From: Sedimentitalea nanhaiensis DSM 24252
GTDB taxonomy: Bacteria > Pseudomonadota > Alphaproteobacteria > Rhodobacterales > Rhodobacteraceae
Direction: 5' to 3'
NCBI RefSeq assembly: GCF_000473225.1
Contig: NZ_KI421509.1
Location: 4,056,336 to 4,120,335, forward strand
Length of the DNA: 64,000 nucleotides
Each line of letters begins with the position of its first letter. The stretch's first letter is position 1. The notes beneath the pieces are model-generated. The model saw only the letters and a list, made by a program, of their open reading frames with translations, searched no databases and had not been told where the DNA came from. Shown here in pieces: positions 50,104 to 58,698 of the stretch. A program made the position numbers and the translations under genes.

Positions 50104-50452
50104 ACCAAGATCATTGGCAGGATTTTCCATCGACGGCAAGCCCCGTCTGAAGGTTGCTCGGTCGAGCGCGGCATTTCCGCCAAAGCCGCCGATTGCGTAC
50201 CCTGCAGCATTCAGGCCCCAGACCCATTAATCGACTTGAAGCGCTGGTGCCCAGGCCGGAAAAGCGCCTTGGCTTTCGAAAGAAACGCCGCGCAGATGAG
50301 CAAACGGAGCGGCCTCAAACCGTGACAGGGCCAAATTCCGGCTGTCTTAATCCCATTGACAGGGACGACCCCGTCACCGACGTCTTGGCACGAAGAATTT
50401 TGCAAAAGCAATACTTTCAATATAACTTTATGGTGCAGCAATAGGATGCATC
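50104..50452. other. divergent promoter region between the riboswitch and nsrR
   Basis: About 350 bp without a supported gene. It must hold the minus-strand promoter of the riboswitch operon and the plus-strand promoter of the nsrR-crp pair. The AT-rich part at ~50400-50440 is the best candidate for the latter. No operator was assigned. Confidence 0.5.
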
Positions 50453-50917
50453 ATGAAACTGACCAGCTATACCAACTATGCGTTGCGATCTTTGCAACTT
50501 GCAGCGCTCAAGTCTCCCGACCTTGTCCGCGTGGACGATGTGGCCAAGATCCATAGTCTCTCTCGCCCCCACATAACGAAGATCGTGCACGAGCTAGGCA
50601 GGGCCGGCTATCTTGAGACTGTTCGAGGGCGCGGTGGTGGCTTTCGTCTTGCGCGCCCGCCCGAAGACATCATCGTTGGCGACGTAGTGCGGATTACAGA
50701 GGGGTCTCTTGAAGTCGTCGAGTGCTTCAACCCCAGGAACAACACCTGTCCGCTGATGGGGATCTGTATCTTGTCGAGGAAAATGCAGGAAGCCATAGCG
50801 GCTTTCATGGCCGTATTGGACGCTCTTACGATAGCCAATATTGCCGCAAACCGCGGGCAACTGATGGAGCGGATCGCCCCGTTGGAGATGCCAAGGACGG
50901 AGACGACCGCCCGATGA
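50453..50917 (+). CDS. nsrR: Rrf2-family nitric-oxide-sensing repressor, NsrR type
   Basis: 154 residues. Rrf2 winged helix at ~1-75 (LTSYTNYALRSLQLAAL ... RGRGGGFRLARPPEDI) and three Cys at 91, 99 and 105 (ECFNPRNNTCPLMGIC), the spacing of the iron-sulfur cluster ligands of NsrR. NsrR loses repression when NO damages the cluster. The stop overlaps the start of a Crp/Fnr-type regulator (ATGA), so NO status may set the level of that regulator. The target genes are not identified here. Confidence 0.85.
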   Translation: MKLTSYTNYALRSLQLAALKSPDLVRVDDVAKIHSLSRPHITKIVHELGRAGYLETVRGRGGGFRLARPPEDIIVGDVVRITEGSLEVVECFNPRNNTCPLMGICILSRKMQEAIAAFMAVLDALTIANIAANRGQLMERIAPLEMPRTETTAR

Positions 50918-51585
50918 CCAATGCGCAAGAATGGGTAGAGCGTTTCCCGGGCCTTTCTCGTCTGGAGCCATCAATAAAACAGCTCTTGCTCTCCCGGAGT
51001 GCCATCATTGAGGTTCCTAAAGGGGCGACAATCTTTGGCCCCGGAAACTCACCCGAAAATATGCTGTTTCTATTGGATGGGACGGTAGCGGTGCGACAGG
51101 TGTCTGATACCGGGCATGAAATTGTACTCTATCGCATTCACGCCGGGCAAAGCTGTGTTCTGACAACAGCCTGCCTTCTGGCATACGAAAACTATTCAGC
51201 GGAAGGCATTTCAGAAACACCCACCCAAGCCGCTGCCGTCCCGCGTGACGTTTTTGATGACCTTGTCGCGCAGTCGAAATCCTTTCGAAACTTTGTGTTT
51301 GCTGCATTTTCCAAACGCATAACCGACTTGTTTTTGATGATTGACGAGGTCGCCTTCCAAAGGCTGGACGTCCGACTTGCGGACAAATTGCTCAGGCTTT
51401 CAAATGGCCAGGATTTGGTCGCAACAACACACCAGAAACTCTCAGTGGAACTTGGAACGGCGCGCGAAGTGGTCTCGCGCCAGCTTCAAGAGTTCCAACG
51501 CCGAGGATGGATAGAACAGGCCCGTGGCAGCGTGAGTCTGCTTGACCGGGCCCAGCTTGCAGTGCTGGCCGACCATAACACATGA
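50914..51585 (+). CDS. Crp/Fnr-family regulator with a conserved cysteine pair
   Basis: 223 residues: cyclic-nucleotide-binding-type beta-barrel (~15-130), dimer helix (~130-150) and C-terminal winged helix with the recognition helix TAREVVSRQLQEFQRRG. It lacks the four-Cys cluster of FNR but has Cys81 and Cys87 in GQSCVLTTACLLA, in the loop where CRP binds cAMP, consistent with thiol or persulfide sensing (inference). It overlaps nsrR and lies directly upstream of the sulfur operon, whose promoter has a perfect palindrome. Probable activator of that operon. Confidence 0.85.
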   Translation: MTNAQEWVERFPGLSRLEPSIKQLLLSRSAIIEVPKGATIFGPGNSPENMLFLLDGTVAVRQVSDTGHEIVLYRIHAGQSCVLTTACLLAYENYSAEGISETPTQAAAVPRDVFDDLVAQSKSFRNFVFAAFSKRITDLFLMIDEVAFQRLDVRLADKLLRLSNGQDLVATTHQKLSVELGTAREVVSRQLQEFQRRGWIEQARGSVSLLDRAQLAVLADHNT

Positions 51586-51598
51586 ACAATTTCAACAT

Positions 51599-51651
51599 TT
51601 GGTGACATTGTCACCAACGATTGCAGCTCAAAGGTCTATGTCCGGTATAGC
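51599..51651 (+). promoter_or_regulatory. palindrome and promoter of the sulfide-oxidation operon
   Basis: TTGGTGACATTGTCACCAA at 51599-51617 is a perfect inverted repeat (9-bp arms, one central base). It is followed by TTGCAG (51621-51626) and TATAGC (51646-51651), 19 bp apart, a possible weak promoter that would need an activator. The dyad resembles Crp-type sites (GTGA/TCAC) with altered spacing, so the adjacent Crp/Fnr protein is the likely binder. Confidence 0.65.
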
Positions 51652-51670
51652 TTTTGATAGGAGACAAAAA

Positions 51671-51883
51671 ATGACTGCGAATCTTGGCACAATAGATCGG
51701 ATTTTCCGCCTCGCGCTTGGCATCGCCTTGCTGGCCGCACCGTTCGTAAGCGGCCTGGCGATATTTGAATCCAGCACCGCTACGATGGTTTCCGTCATCG
51801 CGGGCATCGTAATGGTTGCGACATCGGCCATGAAGTTCTGCCCACTTTACCGCATCTTTGGCATCCGGACCTGTAAAGTATGA
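51671..51883 (+). CDS. DUF2892 (YgaP-type transmembrane) protein
   Basis: 70 residues, two hydrophobic helices and the terminal MKFCPLYRIFGIRTC segment with two Cys. Common first gene of sulfide/persulfide operons. It overlaps the YeeE-type gene by 4 bp. The start has TAGGAGA upstream. The function is unknown, possibly presentation of sulfane sulfur at the membrane. A second copy at 35868 precedes an RND pump. Confidence 0.85.
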   Translation: MTANLGTIDRIFRLALGIALLAAPFVSGLAIFESSTATMVSVIAGIVMVATSAMKFCPLYRIFGIRTCKV

Positions 51884-52314
51884 TTGAGACCGCCTTTACC
51901 CCATTTCAATCGCTTGGTGGCGGTGCGTTGATCGGCCTGGCCTCAGTTCTGCTTATGGCAACCATTGGACGTGTCATGGGAGCTACGGGTATTCTTGCTG
52001 GGCTGATGCAGCCAGCAAACTTTTCGGACTGGGCCTGGCGTGCCGCCGTGTTGGCCGGCATGATCAGCGGCCCCATTGCGGTCCTGCTCATCACCGGCAA
52101 GCTTCCAGCAGTGCAGGTGCCGATCTCAACGACGATGCTCGTCATCGGTGGCTTTATTGTTGGCATCGGCGTGACATTCGGGTCGGGCTGCACGTCGGGC
52201 CACGGCGTCTGCGGAATGGCCAGGCTATCGCCCCGGTCTATCGCCGCAACGATCACCTTTATGCTCACAACCGGCATCACAGTCTTTGTGGTCCGACACA
52301 TACTAGGGGCATAA
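51880..52314 (+). CDS. YeeE/YedE-type sulfur-compound transporter, half 1
   Basis: 144 residues with four hydrophobic helices and the signature GSGCTSGHGVCGMARLSPRS (Cys at ~107 and ~113), which in the YeeE family carries thiosulfate or persulfide sulfur through the membrane by transient Cys-S bonds. It pairs with the following half-size protein, together making one YeeE/YedE (PmpA-PmpB-like) unit. Located between DUF2892 and the second half in a tight operon. Confidence 0.88.
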   Translation: MIETAFTPFQSLGGGALIGLASVLLMATIGRVMGATGILAGLMQPANFSDWAWRAAVLAGMISGPIAVLLITGKLPAVQVPISTTMLVIGGFIVGIGVTFGSGCTSGHGVCGMARLSPRSIAATITFMLTTGITVFVVRHILGA

Positions 52315-52317
52315 TCG

Positions 52318-52776
52318 ATGCGTATACTTACCATATACCTCATTGGTCTGGTTTTCGGTGTCGGCATTTCCATTTCCGGGATGGCAAATCCAGCAAAAGT
52401 ACTGAACTTTTTTGATGTTGCCGGGACGTGGGATCCGAGCCTTGCCTATGTAATGGGAGGCGCTCTTATCGTGACCTTCATCGGTTATCGCTATGTGTTA
52501 AAGCGCCCTGCCCCATTTCTTTCGGCAAGCTTTCAGTTACCCACACGCCGCGACCTCGATCTGCCTTTGATCGGCGGTTCCGCCGCCTTCGGTGTTGGCT
52601 GGGGCATCGCCGGTTTTTGCCCGGGTGGTGCACTGCCTGCTCTGGGTACAGGCCAAGCCGAAGTTTTTATCTTCGTAGCCGCTCTGTTGGGCGGAATTAT
52701 CGCGGCCAAACTGCTGCAAGCGGCAATCTCTAACCGGGCATCGCCCAAGCCTAATCAACTCGAGGAAAACACATGA
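52318..52776 (+). CDS. YeeE/YedE-type (DUF6691) sulfur-compound transporter, half 2
   Basis: 152 residues, four hydrophobic helices. The N-terminal VFGVGISISGMANPAKVLNFF and the conserved GWGIAGFCPGGALPALGTG with its Cys are the DUF6691 hallmarks. It probably associates with the preceding YeeE half. Starts 3 bp after the previous stop and overlaps the persulfide dioxygenase by 4 bp. Confidence 0.88.
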   Translation: MRILTIYLIGLVFGVGISISGMANPAKVLNFFDVAGTWDPSLAYVMGGALIVTFIGYRYVLKRPAPFLSASFQLPTRRDLDLPLIGGSAAFGVGWGIAGFCPGGALPALGTGQAEVFIFVAALLGGIIAAKLLQAAISNRASPKPNQLEENT

Positions 52777-53654
52777 CCTATCCTGTCGATATGTCCGTCA
52801 AACCTGAGATTTCAGCCCATTTCGACGACGCAACCAACACGATCACCTATATCGTAAAAGACCCGAACAGTGATCATTGCGCCATTATCGATAGCGTTAT
52901 GGATATCGACTATGCTGCGGGACGGATCACTTATGACGCGGCCGACGCTCTGATAGCAGAAATACAAAGCCGCGGCCTTACGCTGGACTGGATCATTGAA
53001 ACGCATGTGCACGCCGATCACCTGAGCGCTGCACCCTACCTCCAGCAGAAACTGGGCGGGAAAATTGGCGTCGGCGAAAAGATCATGGTCGTTCAAGAGA
53101 CTTTTGGCAAAGTGTTCAACGAGGGGACCGAATTTCAGCGCGACGGATCGCAGTTCGATGCGCTGTTCAAAGATGGTGACACCTACATGATCGGAACAAT
53201 GCAAGCCTTTGCGATGTACACCCCCGGTCACACGCCCGCATGTATGGTCCATGTTGTCGGGAACGCCGCCTTCGCAGGCGATACGCTGTTCATGCCTGAT
53301 GGCGGCTCTGCGCGTGCCGACTTCCCCGGTGGTGACGCTGGCGTGCTTTACGACAGCATCCAGAAGGTTCTGTCGCTACCGGACGAGATGCGTCTGTTTA
53401 TGTGTCACGACTACGGCCCGAACGGACGCGCGATTGAATGGGAAACCACAGTGGCTGAGCAGAAGGCCGACAACATCCACGTCGGTGGCGGCAAGTCCCG
53501 CGACGACTTTATCAAATTCCGCACGGAACGTGACGCGCAACTTGCAATGCCGAGACTGATCATGCCGTCTTTGCAGGTAAATATGCGTGCCGGAGAGGTT
53601 CCGACCGACCAGGACGGCAACCCAATGTTGAAAGTGCCGATCAACGCCATCTGA
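52773..53654 (+). CDS. metallo-beta-lactamase-fold persulfide dioxygenase (ETHE1/Blh type)
   Basis: 293 residues. HxHxDH at His78-His83 (THVHADHLS), a further metal His in YTPGHTPACM, and the late His in FMCHDYGP, a mononuclear iron site. Enzymes of this type oxidise glutathione persulfide or other persulfides to sulfite and the thiol. The location between the YeeE-type genes and the SQR fusion fits oxidation of the persulfide made by SQR. 15 bp before the next gene. Confidence 0.92.
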   Translation: MTYPVDMSVKPEISAHFDDATNTITYIVKDPNSDHCAIIDSVMDIDYAAGRITYDAADALIAEIQSRGLTLDWIIETHVHADHLSAAPYLQQKLGGKIGVGEKIMVVQETFGKVFNEGTEFQRDGSQFDALFKDGDTYMIGTMQAFAMYTPGHTPACMVHVVGNAAFAGDTLFMPDGGSARADFPGGDAGVLYDSIQKVLSLPDEMRLFMCHDYGPNGRAIEWETTVAEQKADNIHVGGGKSRDDFIKFRTERDAQLAMPRLIMPSLQVNMRAGEVPTDQDGNPMLKVPINAI

Positions 53655-53669
53655 TCAGGAAGAGAAATC

Positions 53670-55343
53670 ATGGACATCAAACCATTGACCGCGGGGCTAT
53701 CCGTGAGCGAACAGATCATGCCTGCGGATATGCAAGCCATCAAGGAGGCAGGCTTTCGCGCCATCATCTGCAATCGTCCTGACGGCGAAGGCGCTGACCA
53801 GCCGGCCTTCGAGGAAATTTCAAAAGCCGCCAAAAAAGCCGGTCTTCAGGTCGCCTATGTGCCGATCGTATCGGGCAAGGTCACGGATGACGATGCGGTT
53901 GCATTCGACAAAACGCTGACCGAATTGCCCGGCCCCGTACTGGCCTATTGTCGCACGGGCACTCGGTCCGCAACCCTTTGGTCGCTGGCGCAAGCTGGCC
54001 AGCGCAGCCTTGCGGATATCCTTGCCGCGACCAAAGCGGCAGGATACGATATGGGCGGCGTCGTTCGGCGGATTGTCAATGGGGGCAAAACCCCCACTGA
54101 TACCGGCGATGCAAACTATGAGATCGTCATCGTAGGGGCCGGCGCAGGTGGTATTGCCGCTGCGGCAAGCCTGAAAGCCCGCAAGCCGGATCTTGAAATT
54201 GCGATCGTTGATCCAGCTGACATCCATTATTACCAGCCCGGTTGGACGATGGTCGGCGGCGGCATCTTTGAGCCAGAAAAGACCTCTCGCACAATGGGGT
54301 CACTCATCCCCAAAGGCGTGCATTGGATCAAGTCGGCCGTTGCGGCATTCGAACCTCAGAACAACGCCGTTATTTTGGACGGTTGCCGCGTTGTGAAATA
54401 CAATCGCCTGATCGTTTGTCCCGGGATCAAGCTGGACTGGAACAAAATCGAAGGTCTTGTCGACACGCTCGGCCAGAACGGTGTTTCATCGAACTACCGC
54501 TATGATCTCGCGCCCTACACGTGGAAGCTTGTTGAGAAGTTGAAACAGGGCCGCGCGATCTTTACCCAGCCCTCTATGCCGATCAAATGCGCTGGCGCGC
54601 CGCAAAAGGCGATGTACCTGTCAGGCGACGCCTGGCACCGGTTCGGCGTCCTCAAGAATATCGACATTCAATTCAACAACGCAGGCGGCGTGTTATTCGG
54701 CGTAAAGGACTACGTTCCTGCTTTGATGGACTACGTCAAGAAATACGACGCGACTCTCAACTTTTTCCACAATCTGGTTGCTGTAGATGGCCCTGCCAAG
54801 AAAGCCTGGTTCGATGTGGCAAAGCCCGACACACCTGTGGAGCGGATCGAGATGGAATTCGACATGATGCACGTCTGCCCCCCGCAGACGGCACCAGATT
54901 TCATTCGCGTGTCTGCGCTCGCGGATGCCGCAGGTTGGGTCGACGTGGACCAAGCCACTTTGCGCCACAAGACCTACGACAATGTGTGGTCGTTGGGCGA
55001 TGTGATGAACGCACCCAACGCCAAAACCATGGCGGCAGCGCGCATTCAGGCACCGATCGTTGCCGAGAATATCGTGGCAGACATGCGCGGCGGTTCCCCT
55101 GTGGCCCAATACAACGGCTACGGCTCCTGCCCGCTGACAGTCGAGCGCGGCAAGATCGTTCTGGCAGAGTTCGGCTATGGCGGGACGATGTTGCCCAGCT
55201 TCCCAAAAGCCATCATCGACGGCACAAAACCCTCCCGCGCGGCGTGGTTCCTGAAAGAAAAAATGCTCCCACCGATTTATTGGCAAGGCATGCTCAAGGG
55301 TCACGAATGGATGGCAAAGCCGGAAAAGGTAACTGTTAAATAG
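53670..55343 (+). CDS. DUF442 - sulfide:quinone oxidoreductase fusion
   Basis: 557 residues. Residues ~1-135 are a DUF442/TIGR01244 (phosphatase/rhodanese-like) domain with a C-x5-R loop at Cys94-Arg99 (YCRTGTRS). Residues ~150-550 are a type II SQR: FAD motif GAGAGG at 156-161 and the redox Cys307 (KCAGAP) and Cys487 (GSCPL), equivalent to the pair in human SQOR. It oxidises sulfide to persulfide and passes electrons to the quinone pool; the fused domain may take over the sulfane sulfur. Fusion means both activities are made one to one. A terminator follows. Confidence 0.93.
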   Translation: MDIKPLTAGLSVSEQIMPADMQAIKEAGFRAIICNRPDGEGADQPAFEEISKAAKKAGLQVAYVPIVSGKVTDDDAVAFDKTLTELPGPVLAYCRTGTRSATLWSLAQAGQRSLADILAATKAAGYDMGGVVRRIVNGGKTPTDTGDANYEIVIVGAGAGGIAAAASLKARKPDLEIAIVDPADIHYYQPGWTMVGGGIFEPEKTSRTMGSLIPKGVHWIKSAVAAFEPQNNAVILDGCRVVKYNRLIVCPGIKLDWNKIEGLVDTLGQNGVSSNYRYDLAPYTWKLVEKLKQGRAIFTQPSMPIKCAGAPQKAMYLSGDAWHRFGVLKNIDIQFNNAGGVLFGVKDYVPALMDYVKKYDATLNFFHNLVAVDGPAKKAWFDVAKPDTPVERIEMEFDMMHVCPPQTAPDFIRVSALADAAGWVDVDQATLRHKTYDNVWSLGDVMNAPNAKTMAAARIQAPIVAENIVADMRGGSPVAQYNGYGSCPLTVERGKIVLAEFGYGGTMLPSFPKAIIDGTKPSRAAWFLKEKMLPPIYWQGMLKGHEWMAKPEKVTVK

Positions 55344-55354
55344 ACTCCTAACAA

Positions 55355-55379
55355 AACCCCCACGCACCATGCGGGGGTT
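55355..55379 (+). terminator. terminator of the sulfur operon
   Basis: AACCCCC...GGGGGTT stem with inner GCA/TGC pairing and a one-base bulge, 12 bp after the SQR stop and before the SulP gene. Confidence 0.7.
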
Positions 55380-55400
55380 ACTTAACCCCCAGAGAACAAA

Positions 55401-57152
55401 ATGAAAACCGATATGACGCGCTACCTGCCCATACTGACATGGGGGCGGGCCTATAACAGTTCTGCCCTGTCCAACGACCTTGTTGCCGCGTTGATCGTGA
55501 CAATCATGCTAATACCGCAATCGCTGGCCTATGCTTTGCTGGCCGGGCTGCCGCCCGAGGCAGGGCTTTACGCCTCTATCGCGCCGATCATGCTTTATGC
55601 GGTCTTTGGCACCAGCCGTGCCTTGGCCGTCGGTCCCGTTGCCGTGGTGTCCCTGATGACCGCCGCAGCCCTCAACAACATCGTTGAGCAGGGAACAATG
55701 GGTTACGCGGTTGCGGCATTGTCGTTGGCGGCACTTTCAGGTGTGATCTTGTTGGCCATGGGGCTGTTTCGCCTTGGCTTCGTGGCGAATTTTCTGTCAC
55801 ATCCCGTCATTGCCGGTTTTATCACCGCATCGGGCATCATCATTGCCGCGAGCCAACTCAAGCACATCCTCGGGATTGATGGCGAAGGCCACAATCTGCT
55901 TGAGCTGGTCATTTCGATCACACGCCATATCGCCGAGACAAACTGGATAACAGCCATCATCGGCATACTTGCGACAGCGTTCCTGTTCTGGGTCCGTAAG
56001 GGCCTGAAACCCCTGTTACAGCGGATCGGCATCTCGGCCGGCCTGGTCGGCGTTCTCGTCAAAACGGGTCCGGTGGCCGTCGTCGTCGCGACGACGTTTG
56101 CCGTATGGGTTTTGGGGCTTGCGGACAAAGGCGTCAAGATCGTTGGTGAAGTGCCGCAGAGCCTTCCCCCTATGACACTCCCCTCTTTCTCCCCCCAACT
56201 GCTTGGCCAGCTTCTTCTTCCTGCGTTTCTGATTTCCATCATCGGCTTTGTCGAGTCGATTTCTGTCGCCCAGACCCTTGCCGCCAAAAAACGCCAGCGC
56301 ATCGATCCCGACCAAGAGTTGATCGGCCTTGGTGCCGCCAATATCGGGGCCTCGCTGACAGGCGGCTTCCCGGTCACCGGCGGATTCTCTCGATCTGTCG
56401 TCAATTTCGATGCAGGTGCCGAAACACCCGCCGCAGGAGCTTTCACCGCCGTCGGTTTGGCAATCGCCGCTCTGGCCCTTACACCGTTAATCTATTTTCT
56501 GCCCAAAGCCACCCTTGCCGCGACCATTATCGTCGCGGTCTTGAGCCTGGTGGATTTTTCAATCCTGAAGCGCAGTTGGGACTATTCCAAAGCCGATTTC
56601 TCAGCCGTTTTCGGGACAATCATCATCACCCTTGCGATGGGTGTTGAAGCTGGCGTTTCTGCTGGTGTTGGACTGTCAATCCTGTTGCATCTCTACAAGT
56701 CATCAAAACCCCACATTGCCGAAGTTGGCCAGGTCCCTGGAACAGAACACTACCGTAATATACTGCGCCATGACGTTATCACCGACCCGAATATCGTTTC
56801 CCTGCGCGTTGACGAAAGCCTGTATTTCGCCAATGCGCGTTATATGGAAGACAAAATTCACAATCGGGTGGCGGGTGAAAAAAATATCCGGCACGTAATC
56901 CTGCAGTGTTCGGCAATTAACGACATCGACCTAAGCGCCCTGGAATCGCTCGAGACCATCAATGAAAGGCTTCGGGAAATGGACGTGCAGTTGCACTTGT
57001 CCGAAGTCAAAGGTCCCGTGATGGACCGCCTCAAACGAGCGCATTTCTTGTCGGAACTGACAGGCCAAGTGTTCTTATCGCAGTTTGATGCAGCCAGAGC
57101 TTTGCAAATGACATCAGACGAAGAGCCAGCCTCACCCATCGTTGCGACATAG
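55401..57152 (+). CDS. SulP-family anion (sulfate-type) transporter with STAS domain
   Basis: 583 residues. Ten or more transmembrane helices with the SulP signature IPQSLAYALLAGLPPEAGLYAS near residues ~37-60 and the GGFPVTGGFSRSVVNFDAGA segment. The C-terminal STAS domain is at ~440-560 (VSLRVDESLYFANARYMED ... INDIDLSALESLETI). It may export sulfite or sulfate, the end products of the upstream persulfide dioxygenase, or import sulfate; direction is not shown by sequence. It lies behind the terminator but only 20 bp away, so partial read-through is likely. Confidence 0.92.
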   Translation: MKTDMTRYLPILTWGRAYNSSALSNDLVAALIVTIMLIPQSLAYALLAGLPPEAGLYASIAPIMLYAVFGTSRALAVGPVAVVSLMTAAALNNIVEQGTMGYAVAALSLAALSGVILLAMGLFRLGFVANFLSHPVIAGFITASGIIIAASQLKHILGIDGEGHNLLELVISITRHIAETNWITAIIGILATAFLFWVRKGLKPLLQRIGISAGLVGVLVKTGPVAVVVATTFAVWVLGLADKGVKIVGEVPQSLPPMTLPSFSPQLLGQLLLPAFLISIIGFVESISVAQTLAAKKRQRIDPDQELIGLGAANIGASLTGGFPVTGGFSRSVVNFDAGAETPAAGAFTAVGLAIAALALTPLIYFLPKATLAATIIVAVLSLVDFSILKRSWDYSKADFSAVFGTIIITLAMGVEAGVSAGVGLSILLHLYKSSKPHIAEVGQVPGTEHYRNILRHDVITDPNIVSLRVDESLYFANARYMEDKIHNRVAGEKNIRHVILQCSAINDIDLSALESLETINERLREMDVQLHLSEVKGPVMDRLKRAHFLSELTGQVFLSQFDAARALQMTSDEEPASPIVAT

Positions 57153-57159
57153 CCGAAGC

Positions 57160-57372
57160 CGGCAACGAGCGCTGGCGCTTCGCCTTGGCGCGCTCGGATT
57201 TGCCCGAGATGCGGTTCAGTTGCGCGGCCAGCCAGACTTCAAGGTCGCCAAAGACGGGTTTGGCGTCTTGCTGGCGCAGGGCGACACGCCCGTCCGGGGG
57301 GTTTCCACGCGCCGCCTTTTCAACGGCATAAAGAAGCGCGATGGCGTTGAGGATCGCAGCCACACGCCGCAC
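57160..57372 (-). pseudogene. IS66-family transposase fragment
   Basis: Minus-strand stretch with the typical late-middle segment of IS66 TnpC transposases (AILNAIALLYAVEKAARG, then LALRQQDAKPVF-like VALRQQDAKPVFGDLEVWL and AAQLNRISGKSERAKA). Nothing of the catalytic core remains. It lies between SulP and tRNA-Cys. Confidence 0.68.
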
Positions 57373-57543
57373 CGGCTTCAGGCTACTTTGACGCCCGCCC
57401 AGGAGTCCATCGCGGTTGCGTTGCGCAAGACGAGAGGACTGGGAATAGACAGACAGCGAAACGCGAATGCCGTGAGCTATGTCGAGAGAACATCTTGCGC
57501 ATTCTCACCGCCCGAGATAAAAGCGCGGCACCGCAAGGCGATA

Positions 57544-57617
57544 GGCGAGTTGGCGGAGTGGTTACGCAGCGGATTGCAAATCCGTGTACAGGAGTTCGAT
57601 TCTCCTACTCGCCTCCA
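57544..57617 (+). tRNA. tRNA-Cys (anticodon GCA), CCA encoded
   Basis: Acceptor stem GGCGAGT/ACTCGCC (7 bp), anticodon stem CGGA/TCCG with loop TTGCAAA (GCA), T arm AGGAG-TTCGATT-CTCCT, discriminator T and encoded CCA. All arms fold canonically. An integrase gene lies 230 bp downstream, pointing towards it. Confidence 0.97.
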
Positions 57618-57848
57618 TTTATTTTCAAGCACTTAGCGCCTATCCGCGCCCTCAGATATCGCGCGGTTTACAGGGCAGTTTACAAATGGGAACGCTGGCA
57701 GGGCATTTGAGACCTGCCTCCGATCCTTTCGTGGATGCTTGCGTGATGCCAGCGCCGGACACCTCATGCGCGGCCTTCACAGCGCAACCCCCTGCCCCCC
57801 GGGGGCCTAACATGCCGTTGAAGTGATGAATTGCCGTGCCGCCGACGG

Positions 57849-58472
57849 TCAAGGATCCTGCCGCGACCGTACTGCCATGAGCTTGACCAGAACCTCGGGC
57901 ACGAGGGCAACGTAGCGCTCGATCACCGGACCGGCATGGCGCAGGCCCCAGCCCATGGTTACCGCAATCTCCTTGAGCGAGCACCCGGCCCGCAGCAGCG
58001 CAGTCGCCGCCGTGCCGCGCAGGTCATAGGGGTGCAATTCATCCCGGATGGGCATCATGTCCGCATCCAAGCGCGCCCGTGCATTATGCCGCAGCTTGAC
58101 CTCACGAATGATCTGGCTGGCCCGAAGCGATGTCAGCCGTTTGCCAGTGCGCGAGGTCACGATCCATTCCTGCCCCGATGGGACCGTGTCAATCAACGCG
58201 CCCAATGCCGGCGTTACCGGGAGACTGATGGGATTGCCGGTTTTCGTGCGCCGCAGGAACAACCGCCGCCCGCGCGGCGTGGCCTGCACGTGTCTGAGTT
58301 TTAAAATGCCGATGTCCTGCGGCGACAGCCCGCCTTCCGAGGCGGCGATGATGACCCGGGCTTCCTTGGGGCGGGCCGCGTCAAGCAGCGCCTGCACCTC
58401 TTCGGGGCTCCAGATCAGTTCGGCCCGATTTGACTTGTAGAGCTTCGGCTGACGGAAGCTCAGTTTCACCAA
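57849..58472 (-). CDS. tyrosine recombinase (integrase), catalytic part, probably N-terminally truncated
   Basis: 207 residues covering the catalytic domain: second box HPYDLRGTAATALL (His-x-x-Arg) and the nucleophilic Tyr in PVIERYVALVPEV. The position of the first catalytic Arg is altered (SEGGLSPQDIGILKL instead of the usual TGxRxGE). The core-binding N-terminal domain is absent, since full integrases of this group are over 300 residues. It is oriented towards tRNA-Cys, a common attachment site. A fragment of a probable excisionase-like gene abuts its start. Likely an inactive remnant of a genomic island. Confidence 0.8.
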   Translation of the reverse strand: MVKLSFRQPKLYKSNRAELIWSPEEVQALLDAARPKEARVIIAASEGGLSPQDIGILKLRHVQATPRGRRLFLRRTKTGNPISLPVTPALGALIDTVPSGQEWIVTSRTGKRLTSLRASQIIREVKLRHNARARLDADMMPIRDELHPYDLRGTAATALLRAGCSLKEIAVTMGWGLRHAGPVIERYVALVPEVLVKLMAVRSRQDP

Positions 58473-58480
58473 TTCTCAAG

Positions 58481-58560
58481 TCACTTCGCCGCGCCGACGT
58501 TGGATGAAGGCTTCAATCTCGTGGTCCACGATGGCGCTCTTGATGCGGTGCCCGAGACCT
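58481..58560 (-). pseudogene. C-terminal fragment of a small DNA-binding (AlpA/excisionase-like) protein
   Basis: Minus-strand stretch GLGHRIKSAIVDHEIEAFIQ followed by RRRGEVT and a stop, resembling the C-terminus of AlpA-type proteins that accompany integrases. The N-terminal part is gone. The stop is just before the integrase start. Confidence 0.45.
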
Positions 58561-58698
58561 GATGCAAATCTTGCTGGTTCTTTTGTTCAGGCGGAACGCG
58601 ATACAGCCAAGTCATTAACAACGCAGGGCGATTTATGCTATTGGTTCGAGCATGCGGTCTTATATAAGTCGCTCGTCAACCAACCGGGTTTCAGCCAA

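Noticed and set aside
57031-57372. Full-length minus-strand ORF overlapping the end of SulP
   Set aside because: Only the part at ~57160-57372 resembles IS66 transposase; the rest is antisense to SulP and was left out.
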